This document shows, piece after piece, positions 35,808 to 43,608 of a DNA stretch of 64,000 bases. Location: positions 5,315,501-5,379,500 of the forward strand of contig NZ_CP051167.1 of assembly GCF_012295525.1 (NCBI RefSeq), written 5' to 3'. A model generated the notes under the pieces. The model was given only the letters and a program-made list of their open reading frames with translations, did no database searches and was not told the origin of the DNA. Position 1 is the first letter of the stretch, and the number at the start of each line of letters is the position of its first letter. A program made the position numbers and the translations under genes. Source of the DNA: Oxynema aestuarii AP17 (GTDB lineage: Bacteria > Cyanobacteriota > Cyanobacteriia > Cyanobacteriales > Laspinemataceae).

Positions 35808-36575
35808 TTACGATTTCTTTTGCAGTTGTCGCGACGGAAATTGATAAATATTGGCCGAACCGTAAAAGACCATCGCTTTACTTTGAATGCGGATGCGATC
35901 GACTCTTAGCTGCGTTCCTTCTAAGGCGAATTTATCTAAATCGAGCAGGCTATTAATATGCTCGATTAACGCATTACCTAAGTCTACGGCGCGATCGCTC
36001 CCTTCACATTTGACGTTGACAAATTGCACTTTGCGCCGTTCTTCTACATCCACCTGCGCCGTGAAATCCAGATGCACGGGTTCGTCGGCGTCGCCAATTT
36101 TTACTTCAGACGACACCCGAAGTGCTTTATCGCTGGTCAACTTGACTTCGGTTTTCTGAAAATGTAGGGATTCTCCGTTATATTGGAGGCGCTGCAATTT
36201 TTCGACGACAAACGGCGTGTTAAATGAAGTGGTTAAGTCATTTTCAGTTAAAACCACTCGCATTCGGGCACTGGTCGGTTGGCGCAACTTGACGTTTCCC
36301 GAAAAAATGGCGCCAAAGTCGATCGCCACGGCTTGCAAGTACAGTTCCATGTTCTCGATCCGCAAGCCGTTATACATCAGCATTCCTTGGCCGATGAAAT
36401 CGAAGCCGTCGATACTTCCCTGGAGCAACTTAGCAACAGGTTCGGCGCGAACGTTCGCCTCGACTTTTTCCGATCGCTTGAACAAGGCCGCGATCGCCTT
36501 ACCTGCCACTTGACTTACAAGCGCGTCGCCACCTTGGTTCTGGAAGGGGGTGCTGCCAAACAAAGCTGATACCAT
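35808..36575 (-). CDS. DUF2993 (LmeA-like) protein
   Basis: The 255-residue protein belongs to a family thought to bind lipids or act at membranes (LmeA in mycobacteria). Typical marks are NVRAEPVAKLLQGSIDGFDF near the N-terminus and the repeated beta-strand pattern ENMELYLQAVAIDFGAIFSG. No obvious signal peptide or membrane helix is seen, which is usual for cyanobacterial members. Function unknown in cyanobacteria. It shares a bidirectional terminator with ugd. Confidence 0.85.
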   Translation of the reverse strand: MVSALFGSTPFQNQGGDALVSQVAGKAIAALFKRSEKVEANVRAEPVAKLLQGSIDGFDFIGQGMLMYNGLRIENMELYLQAVAIDFGAIFSGNVKLRQPTSARMRVVLTENDLTTSFNTPFVVEKLQRLQYNGESLHFQKTEVKLTSDKALRVSSEVKIGDADEPVHLDFTAQVDVEERRKVQFVNVKCEGSDRAVDLGNALIEHINSLLDLDKFALEGTQLRVDRIRIQSKAMVFYGSANIYQFPSRQLQKKS

Positions 36576-36709
36576 TTCCTCGGACGCTTGCCAACGCTTC
36601 CTATTATAACAATTTATTAAGATATGTAAAATTTAGTTGAACTTATGACGGTTATAAGGTAAAAGCAAAGTCCCGGAGATCCCCCGTCCATCGAGAATCG
36701 GTTCGCAGA

Positions 36710-37312
36710 TTACAGACTCCAGGGGGTTCCCTCCAGACAAGTCCCGTCGAGCAACGCCCCCGCGCGATCGGCATGTTCTACTATGGCACACAAAAGGTTA
36801 GCGCGTCTCAAGTTCGTCCCGTGCAGCACGGCCCCGGTAAGGTCGGCTTCTTCTAAATCCGCTTGGGTGCAGTCCGCACCGCAGAGGTTGGCGTGAGCGA
36901 GTTCGGCGTGACGCAAAATCGCCCGTTCCAAGCTGGCGCCGCGTAAATCGGCCCCGCGCAAATCGATGCCCGTCCAGTCGAGCCCACTGCCAATCGCTCC
37001 GGTCAAAAAGGCTCCAGCAAAGCTGGCCCCAGTGACCTTGCTATCGAGCAAGAGGGCGCCGCGTAAATCGGCGTTGCGACAGTCGGCACCGGATAAATTG
37101 GCGCCGGAGAGATCGGCACCGCGCAAGTTAGCCCGTAGCTGGGCATCCGCTAAATTGGCGCCGGAGAGATTGGCCCCGCTTAAATTCGCTTGGGACAGAT
37201 CGGCGCCGGAGAGATCGGCACCGGAGAGATCGGCGCCTGCTAGATCGATTCCGGCTAAGTCTTTGACTTTGCCCTGTCGGATGGCTTGGAGGTCTGGAGA
37301 GCTGGAAATCAT
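36710..37312 (-). CDS. Pentapeptide-repeat protein
   Basis: The 200-residue protein consists almost entirely of A(D/N)LxG-type pentapeptides from about residue 20 on (for example GADLSGADLSGADLSQANL), which fold as a right-handed quadrilateral beta-helix. The N-terminus (LQAIRQGKVKDLAGIDLAG) is a short cap. No other domain, signal or membrane segment is present. Such proteins are abundant in cyanobacteria and mostly of unknown function; there is no evidence that it is a gyrase-protecting protein. It lies 30 bases after the DICT/HD gene on the same strand, so they may be co-transcribed. Confidence 0.9.
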   Translation of the reverse strand: MISSSPDLQAIRQGKVKDLAGIDLAGADLSGADLSGADLSQANLSGANLSGANLADAQLRANLRGADLSGANLSGADCRNADLRGALLLDSKVTGASFAGAFLTGAIGSGLDWTGIDLRGADLRGASLERAILRHAELAHANLCGADCTQADLEEADLTGAVLHGTNLRRANLLCAIVEHADRAGALLDGTCLEGTPWSL

Positions 37313-37342
37313 GGGAGAGGTGAGAATTCAGAATTGAGGAAT

Positions 37343-38776
37343 TTACGATTTGACGGTGGTGGAAGGGGCGGGCGATTCTTCGAGCCAGACATTGGGGAGT
37401 TGACTGGGACGGTTCGGTAGTTGCATCAGCCCCATTTCCGCGAGGCGGACGACGTTGCCGAGGGTTTCGATCGCCTTGGGGTCGAAACGAGTCTCACTGC
37501 GCTGCTGGCACTGTTCTAAGGCGGCTTGGGGGGTCAGGGCGCTGCGATCGCCCCGCGTTTGGGTCAGTTCTTGGAAATAGGCGACCAATCCCAAAATCCG
37601 CGCTTCGATCGGGATTTCTTCGCCGCGCAAGCCGTCCGGTTGTCCGCTTCCATCCCAATATTCGAGGTGGTGTTCGACAATTTCTTTCACTGGCGTCAGT
37701 TCGGGCATGGCGGCGAGCAGTTGGGCGCCGATGCGCGCGCGATCGCGCCAAAACGACCGGGTTACATCGTCTAACTGACTGGCTGGAGTGGAAAAGACCT
37801 CTGGAGGAGCCGAAACTAAACCGATTCGGAATAATAAGCCCGCCAAGCGCAGGCGCCGCAATTTGAGGGTGGGCAAGTCGAGCAGTTGTCCCAAGGTTTC
37901 CGACAGGGCCGACACTTGTAAGGAAGCGACCGGATTGGCGGAATCGCGCTCGTCTACCCGTTGCGCCATGCGTAAAAAGGCTTGCAGTTTGTTGGCGTTG
38001 AGGTTGCGGCTGACTTTGAGAGCTTGACCTTCGAGTTCCCACAGTTCGCGGGTTTGGCGGTTGACGGCGACGATCTGCTGCTGAGAACTTTGTAGGTAGG
38101 AAACAATGCGAGAAACAACGCCACTCATATCCGTTTGGGGAACGTCTTTGCATTCCAGGATCTGGCGCTGGGTGGCTTTGAGGCGATCGATCAGGTCTGG
38201 ATTGTACGGACGTAGGCGATCGAGTAAGATTTCTGTGGATTGGGAGACGACAGCGCGATCGAAGGTCCACAATCCATAAAATTTTCGTTCGGTATCGACT
38301 TGAGGCCGATCTTCCGGTCGGTATTCGTCGGGGTCGAGTTCGTGACACAAAACGATCGCCTGATAACTCGGCGCGAGAATAACCAGATTCCACTCGTTGA
38401 CTAAGCTATCTTCCGGATCGAGATCCACTAAAGAAACGTTATCGAGTTGGCTAGTTTCGTGGGTGGAAAAACCGCTATCGGAAACTGCACTGATGAGGAT
38501 GTGGCGCGAGCGATCGGCAATTTTTCGATAGCGTTCGGCTTCTTGAAGATACCATTTTCCTTGCTGAAAAGTGGCTAAAACCAAGGGATCGACTTCGCTT
38601 TTGTCCGAGGAGGTTTGGAGAATGTGATCTTCGAGGGCGTGACAGAGCGCGACTAAGGTATTTTTGAAGTACACGCCATAACTCGAAGGCAGTTGTCCTT
38701 CGGGCAAAGCCGCTTTAAGCTGGTTGAGCGTCGATTCCGGATTCATATTCAACGAGAAGCTTCCTATGTTGTTCAT
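37343..38776 (-). CDS. DICT sensory domain protein with degenerate HD-GYP domain
   Basis: The 477-residue cytoplasmic protein starts with a DICT domain (about 30-160; VYFKNTLVALCHALEDHIL, AERYRKIADRSRHILISAV, LVILAPSYQAIVLCHE), a sensor often linked to cyclic-di-GMP proteins. A helical linker follows. An HD-GYP-like domain occupies about 285-450. The second half is well kept (EIVEHHLEYWDGSGQPDGLR and IPIEARILGLVAYFQELTQ). However, the first metal-binding HD (normally HDIGK) reads LLFRIGLVSAPPEV at about 314-327, and GYP is GQP. It probably cannot hydrolyse cyclic-di-GMP and may instead bind it or a partner. The start could alternatively be Met-11. Confidence 0.85.
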   Translation of the reverse strand: MNNIGSFSLNMNPESTLNQLKAALPEGQLPSSYGVYFKNTLVALCHALEDHILQTSSDKSEVDPLVLATFQQGKWYLQEAERYRKIADRSRHILISAVSDSGFSTHETSQLDNVSLVDLDPEDSLVNEWNLVILAPSYQAIVLCHELDPDEYRPEDRPQVDTERKFYGLWTFDRAVVSQSTEILLDRLRPYNPDLIDRLKATQRQILECKDVPQTDMSGVVSRIVSYLQSSQQQIVAVNRQTRELWELEGQALKVSRNLNANKLQAFLRMAQRVDERDSANPVASLQVSALSETLGQLLDLPTLKLRRLRLAGLLFRIGLVSAPPEVFSTPASQLDDVTRSFWRDRARIGAQLLAAMPELTPVKEIVEHHLEYWDGSGQPDGLRGEEIPIEARILGLVAYFQELTQTRGDRSALTPQAALEQCQQRSETRFDPKAIETLGNVVRLAEMGLMQLPNRPSQLPNVWLEESPAPSTTVKS

Positions 38777-38875
38777 GATACCGGGAATCGTCCTTTACAG
38801 GGAATTGGGGGACGGGCGATCGCGCGATCGAGGTGCAGTAAAGTTCGTAGGCTGGGCAATTCCCCCTTAGCATTC

Positions 38876-39208
38876 TTACCGCCATTCTCCCGGCAAGGTA
38901 AACCCCGCCCACAAATAAGTGGATTTCCAGCCTTCACTTTCCCACTGTTCGATCTGTACGCCTCCCAACCCTTGCACGGGAGTCACCTTTCCTGACAAGA
39001 ATAACTCAAAATCGCTAAAGCTCGATCTGGAGATCGGCTCGTGTAACAAGGTTTTGAAATTTCGAGCATTTTTCTCACAAAGCGGATTTTTAGAATAAGA
39101 TTCATATCTCATGCGATCGAAAATTACTATATCTTCAGATCGATGAAATGAAGCCCGTTCATGTTTCAAGTCTCCGAATCTGCTACAGCATTTTCCTCTG
39201 CTATGCAA
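38876..39208 (-). pseudogene. Gene fragment or small hypothetical beside the MITE
   Basis: The frame starts inside the MITE (39184-39351) and ends YLWAGFTLPGEWR. The C-terminal 60-70 residues (from NARNFKTLLHEPISRSSFSD on) look like a real protein, whereas the first part does not. A start at Met of MRYESYSKNPLC would give a peptide of about 78 residues. The best reading is the 3' part of a gene whose 5' part was lost at the repeat. I do not recognise the family. Confidence 0.45.
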
Positions 39209-39351
39209 GACATTTAGATGCCCCTAAATCCCCCTTAAAAAGGTAGACTTTGCTCGTTCCCCCCGCCATCCCCCCAACCCCCCTTTCAAAGGGGGGCGAA
39301 GGGGGGATTGGGGGATCGGCACTGTACCTCATCAGATCGCCAAGTGTTGTA
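39184..39351 (+). mobile_element. MITE-like repeat, copy 2
   Basis: This 168-base element has ends tacagcattttcc and gtgttgta, alignable to copy 1 at 6541-6680 over both ends (gcaagacatttagat, then cccctaaat; ggggatcggcact near the right end). The extra length is the 43-base c/g-run palindrome also found in tnpB. Both flanks show TA. Confidence 0.65.
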
Positions 39352-39383
39352 TAAATTTCACTAATTCTCCTAAAAAACTAGAA

Positions 39384-41699
39384 TTAATGCTCTAGATTTT
39401 GATTCTTTCCATCGAGCTGATATGCTTTTTCAAAATATCTTAATGCCCGCCCCAAGTCATTCAGTTCGTAGTAATAAATCTCACTAATACTTCGGAATAT
39501 GAGAGATTCTTCATACCGTATTTCAGAATCACTATTCATTTTTAAATCTCGGGAAGCTTGCAAAAGTTTATAATAAAAATCTATGGCAAGTAGAGGTTCT
39601 TCGTATGTCGTTGCATCTACAGCAAGGTTATAGAGGTCATCCAATCCCGAAGTTGTCCTTTCTATTTCTTTTAAGGTCTCTACACATTGCTCTTGTCGAT
39701 CTAAAACGTAGTAAATTTTCGCCATAGCCAAAAGAAGATAAACTTGGAAGCTTTGGTCGCTTTTTTGTACGTCTGGATCGCTAATTTCTCTAGAAACATT
39801 CAAGGCTTTTTGATAAAAACTCAGTGCTAGTTCTGTATTCTCTGGATGCTTTAGTTCTATATTGTCTACAACGGTTAAGGAAGAAAAATAAAATTCAGCA
39901 AGATTAGCGAGACTCCGAGCTTCTTCTCTTTTATTTCCCAGTTGTTGATAAATGGCAATAATGCGATCGTAAGTGAGCAATAATTCTTTTCTTGAATTTA
40001 CAGGTTCTATGTCATCAATTAAATTGCGACCGAAAAAGCGTTGAACTCGATCGCGTAAAAACCGTACTTCTCCTTCTAAATCTCCGCTTTCACGATAAAG
40101 TGCAATTGCTTCATCGATTGCTTTTTGCGATTGTTTGGGACGATTGTGCCATTGATGGTATTGAGCAATACTAATTAAAAAGTTAGATTCCCTTTTGATA
40201 TTTTTTGGCTGTTGATAAACTGTTTGCGCCCGAGACAGAGCTTGAAATTCTTGTTCTCGATCTCCCTCTTGATTGGAGACAAAAGCAATCTTCAATAAAA
40301 TAATGGGTTTTCTATATTTGAATTTCAATGTTAACTTTTCATCGTTTAATTTTTGATAAAGTCGAATGATTTCATCAATTGTATCTAGCTCTTGTTCAAA
40401 AAAACTTAATGATTTTATCCAGTCTTTTAAGTTAAAGTAAGTTCCTCCTAGTCGTTTGTATACCTCTGCCTGACTAAAAAGATCGCCAGTCTCTGCATAA
40501 AGATTTAAAGATTTCTGATAATAAGTTCGTGATTTTAAAACATCTACCTCCGAGTAGAATTGGGCAAGATCGAAGATCGTGTTGGCTTCACCATGACGAT
40601 CGCCGATTTGCTGATAAAGTGTTAGGGCGCGATCGTAAAACATTAAAGCTGTTTCACGGGTTTCGCGGGAGGTATTTTGAGCTGCTATATTTAAAAGTTT
40701 TGCTTTAGCTTGAAGGATAGTAGTATTGCGATCGCCTCTAGCACTTTCAAGATCGTCATATATTGTTATTGCACGGTCGAATAACTGCTCTGATTTTACG
40801 GGGTCGTCCCTATATAGTTTCATTAACTGTCCGAGAACGAATGCTTCTCCCTGTAAATCCCCAATTTCTTGATAGATTTCTAGAGACTGTTCGAGAAAGT
40901 TTTTAGGTTTGAAATTATAAAAGTTATCATAAAAATGATAATATCGCATAAAAAAATGCGGATAGAAACGACGACGTTGTACAAACATCATTCCCATCCT
41001 TTTGAGGGTTTGCGCTTGTGCTTGACGTACAGCTATCCGGTCGGGATTGGAACTATTATTAAGCTCTTCATAAATTTCTAAAGAACGAGCGTAAAATTCT
41101 CTCGCTCGTTCTACTTCTTGTTCAATTTTCGAGTCCCATTCGTCCGGTGAATTTCCTTCAATTTCCGATGTGCTTCCTAGACCGCTTAACGTAAGGCTTG
41201 ACTCGTTTTCTTCCGGAAAACCAACCTGATAAGGCAACGAATCCAATTTCAATTGGATCGCATCTTCGGCGTAGAGACTGCCGATTTGAGCGAGGATAAA
41301 GGCTTCAAGAAGCCGATCGCCGCGCTCTTGATAAAAGGTGAGGGCTTCGTTGTATCGTTCCCGGGCTGGGGTGGTGGCGCCCAACGCCTTGTAAAGGGAA
41401 CCTAACTCTAATAAGGTCAAGACTTCTCGATCGCGATCGCCCGTTTTAGACCACAAAGATCGGGCCATTTCTAATGCTTCAATCGCCGCCACGAGATCGG
41501 GAATCGTATTTTTCCCTGCAAATTCTACCCCGCGATCGAACAATTGCTGCGCTTCACTCGCCGTTTCTTTCACCTTCCCAGTTTCGACCTGGAATTCTAG
41601 CGAAGGGGTGACAGGTTCGCTCAAACCGGGACTGGATATCAGTAGAAAAACACCGAATAACCGTATACTTTGGTAAAAGATGGCAGAGATCGCCTTCAT
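39384..41699 (-). CDS. Secreted TPR-repeat protein
   Basis: The 771-residue protein has a signal peptide (FYQSIRLFGVFLLISSPGLS, cleavage near residue 28) and then about 14 or more tetratricopeptide-like units with the pattern A-x(2)-Y-x(3)-L-x-L-Y-x(2)-IGDRxGEA (for example DRALTLYQQIGDRHGEANTI and QKSLNLYAETGDLFSQAEVY). The array is of the type that precedes CHAT protease domains in cyanobacteria, but here the protein stops without a CHAT domain. It would act outside the cytoplasm as a protein-binding scaffold. Codon use is clearly more AT-rich than neighbouring genes, suggesting different ancestry. Confidence 0.88.
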   Translation of the reverse strand: MKAISAIFYQSIRLFGVFLLISSPGLSEPVTPSLEFQVETGKVKETASEAQQLFDRGVEFAGKNTIPDLVAAIEALEMARSLWSKTGDRDREVLTLLELGSLYKALGATTPARERYNEALTFYQERGDRLLEAFILAQIGSLYAEDAIQLKLDSLPYQVGFPEENESSLTLSGLGSTSEIEGNSPDEWDSKIEQEVERAREFYARSLEIYEELNNSSNPDRIAVRQAQAQTLKRMGMMFVQRRRFYPHFFMRYYHFYDNFYNFKPKNFLEQSLEIYQEIGDLQGEAFVLGQLMKLYRDDPVKSEQLFDRAITIYDDLESARGDRNTTILQAKAKLLNIAAQNTSRETRETALMFYDRALTLYQQIGDRHGEANTIFDLAQFYSEVDVLKSRTYYQKSLNLYAETGDLFSQAEVYKRLGGTYFNLKDWIKSLSFFEQELDTIDEIIRLYQKLNDEKLTLKFKYRKPIILLKIAFVSNQEGDREQEFQALSRAQTVYQQPKNIKRESNFLISIAQYHQWHNRPKQSQKAIDEAIALYRESGDLEGEVRFLRDRVQRFFGRNLIDDIEPVNSRKELLLTYDRIIAIYQQLGNKREEARSLANLAEFYFSSLTVVDNIELKHPENTELALSFYQKALNVSREISDPDVQKSDQSFQVYLLLAMAKIYYVLDRQEQCVETLKEIERTTSGLDDLYNLAVDATTYEEPLLAIDFYYKLLQASRDLKMNSDSEIRYEESLIFRSISEIYYYELNDLGRALRYFEKAYQLDGKNQNLEH

Positions 41700-41979
41700 T
41701 CAATTGTCGAGCAACAACTCGCCCCCCTAAGTTAGGCTGGGTGTTACGAGCTAGGCTCGCCTCCATCTAGGTGTACGGCAAAAATTAAAATGCTTGAGAA
41801 TTAATCTACGATACTCGGGAAAATCTTCGATGGCAAGTTGACAGGTGCTGGATCGACAGAGACATTGGCGCTGACTTTTCAACTCCATCAGAAGCCAGGG
41901 TTTTGATGCAGAGTTATGCGCGATCGGCGATGCAAAATTTATCTCTCTAATCTTATATCTCTAACGCCGATCGCCTTGC

Positions 41980-42027
41980 CAAAAAAACATCGGTTTGAGG
42001 GGCGCGATCGCCCAACCCAAACCGATG
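41980..42027 (-). terminator. Terminator of the catalase gene
   Basis: catcggtttg (41988-41997) / caaaccgatg (42018-42027); read leftward it ends in seven or eight T. It starts 22 bases after the catalase stop. Confidence 0.9.
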
Positions 42028-42048
42028 CAAATTGTCATCTAAAAATCA

Positions 42049-43305
42049 CTAACGAGTCGGCATTTCTACCTCAAGTCCCAAACCGGAAGCGATCGCCCCG
42101 CCGAAATTGGCATCGGCGCGGAAAAAGTGACAGAGTTGCCGCTTCTGAATCTCCTCGGTAGCTTGAGACAAACTCCCGACAATATTATCGATTAATCGCC
42201 GTCGTTCGTCTGTAGAGAGCAGGCGGAATAAATCGCCAGCCTGAGTATAATCGTCATTGCCCTCACGATGGTCGTAATGCCCCGCTTCGACATTGCCCAG
42301 AGGGAGGGAGGGTTCGACATACGCCGGATTCTGCTTGGGAGCATCGTCGTAGCTGTTCGGTTCGTAGTTCGGCGAATTACCGCCATTATTACCTAATGCC
42401 ATGGCGCCATCTCGTTGATAATGCATCACCGGACATTTGGGCTCGTTGACGGGCAATTGCTGATAATTCGCCCCCAAGCGGTAGCGGTGGGCGTCGGGAT
42501 AGGACATGATGCGCGCTTGCAACATTTTATCGGGAGAGAAGCTAATCCCCGGAACCACCGCACTCGGGGAGAACGCCGCTTGTTCGATTTGAGCAAAGTA
42601 ATTCTCGGGGTTGCGATTGAGTTCGAGAATTCCGACTTCAATTAAAGGATAGTCCGCGTGTTTCCACACTTTAGTCACGTCGAAGGGATTGTCGGGGTGC
42701 TTGGCAGCTTGTTGTTCGGTCATGACCTGAATCGATACCCGCCATTGGGGATACTCCCCGCGCGCGATCGCCTTGTAAAGGTCACGCAGTGCACGATCCG
42801 GATCTTCTCCCCGCACTCGCGCCGCTTCTTCGGCGGTCATATTTTGAATCCCTTGCAGAGTTTTGACGTGAAACTTACACCAAACCCGCTCGTTATTCGC
42901 ATTAATCAGGCTAAACGTATTATTGCCAACTAGATCCCAGTTGCCCTCTTCGGTATAAAACTTGATCGCAAATCCACGGGGGTCGCGTTCGGCATCGGCT
43001 GAACCCTGTTCGCCGCCGACGGTGGAGAAGCGGACGAGGACGTCGGTTTGTTTGCCGACTTGAGAGAAGAGTTTAGCTTTACTGTACTGGGTGATATCTT
43101 GCGTGACGGTAAAGGTTCCGAAGGCTCCGGCCCCTTTGGCGTGGACGACGCGCTCGGGAATCCGTTCTCGGTTGAAATGGGCGAGTTTTTCTTGCAGGTG
43201 AAAGTCCTGCATCAATACCGGGCCACGAGATCCGGCAGTTAAAGAGTTTTGGTTATCCCCGACGGGAATTCCATCGGCAGTGGTTAAATTATTGCGATCG
43301 CTCAT
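42049..43305 (-). CDS. Haem catalase with a large internal deletion
   Basis: The 418-residue product is clearly a monofunctional haem catalase (GIPVGDNQNSLTAGSRGPVL; distal His-55 in RVVHAKGAGAFG; RFSTVGGEQGSADAERDPRG; proximal Tyr-268 in RIMSYPDAHRYRLGANY). After VGNNT (residues 126-130) the sequence jumps directly to FSLINANNERVW. Normal catalases have about 69 residues between these two points, including the FIRDPIKFPDFIHTQKR and SPESLHQVTILMSDRG segments that line the haem pocket and channel. The reading frame is kept, so the gene is a single ORF, but the protein probably cannot fold as an active catalase. The deletion could also be an assembly artefact. A terminator follows. Confidence 0.92.
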   Translation of the reverse strand: MSDRNNLTTADGIPVGDNQNSLTAGSRGPVLMQDFHLQEKLAHFNRERIPERVVHAKGAGAFGTFTVTQDITQYSKAKLFSQVGKQTDVLVRFSTVGGEQGSADAERDPRGFAIKFYTEEGNWDLVGNNTFSLINANNERVWCKFHVKTLQGIQNMTAEEAARVRGEDPDRALRDLYKAIARGEYPQWRVSIQVMTEQQAAKHPDNPFDVTKVWKHADYPLIEVGILELNRNPENYFAQIEQAAFSPSAVVPGISFSPDKMLQARIMSYPDAHRYRLGANYQQLPVNEPKCPVMHYQRDGAMALGNNGGNSPNYEPNSYDDAPKQNPAYVEPSLPLGNVEAGHYDHREGNDDYTQAGDLFRLLSTDERRRLIDNIVGSLSQATEEIQKRQLCHFFRADANFGGAIASGLGLEVEMPTR

Positions 43306-43528
43306 TATTATTGGTGTTCCTTTTGATAGGAGAAGGAACTCGATATGAGTTAATGTTTTCGATCGTAATCATAACGACTATGGATTACCCACTCGGCGTC
43401 CGAAAATTTTACAAAACTACACAGAGAATCGGCGAACCTTTCGCGGCGCCCTACGGGTTTTACTGAAGAGACGATCGCCAAATACCCCTCTTTGGTCACT
43501 CTAGATCGAGAAAAACAGAGCGATTCAA
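43306..43528. other. Spacer between catalase and ppsA terminator
   Basis: No gene seen. It should contain the catalase promoter; an AT-rich stretch lies at 43340-43420. Confidence 0.4.
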
Positions 43529-43555
43529 CAAAAAAAGCCCGCTTCGGCGGGCTTT
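43529..43555 (-). terminator. Terminator of ppsA
   Basis: aaagcccgc-ttcg-gcgggcttt (43534-43555), with an a-run to its left that becomes the T-run on the minus strand; 53 bases after the ppsA stop. Confidence 0.92.
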
Positions 43556-43608
43556 ATGGGAGTTGGGGGAGCATCAAAACTCCCCACTCCATCGAGGCTA
43601 ATGACAAT

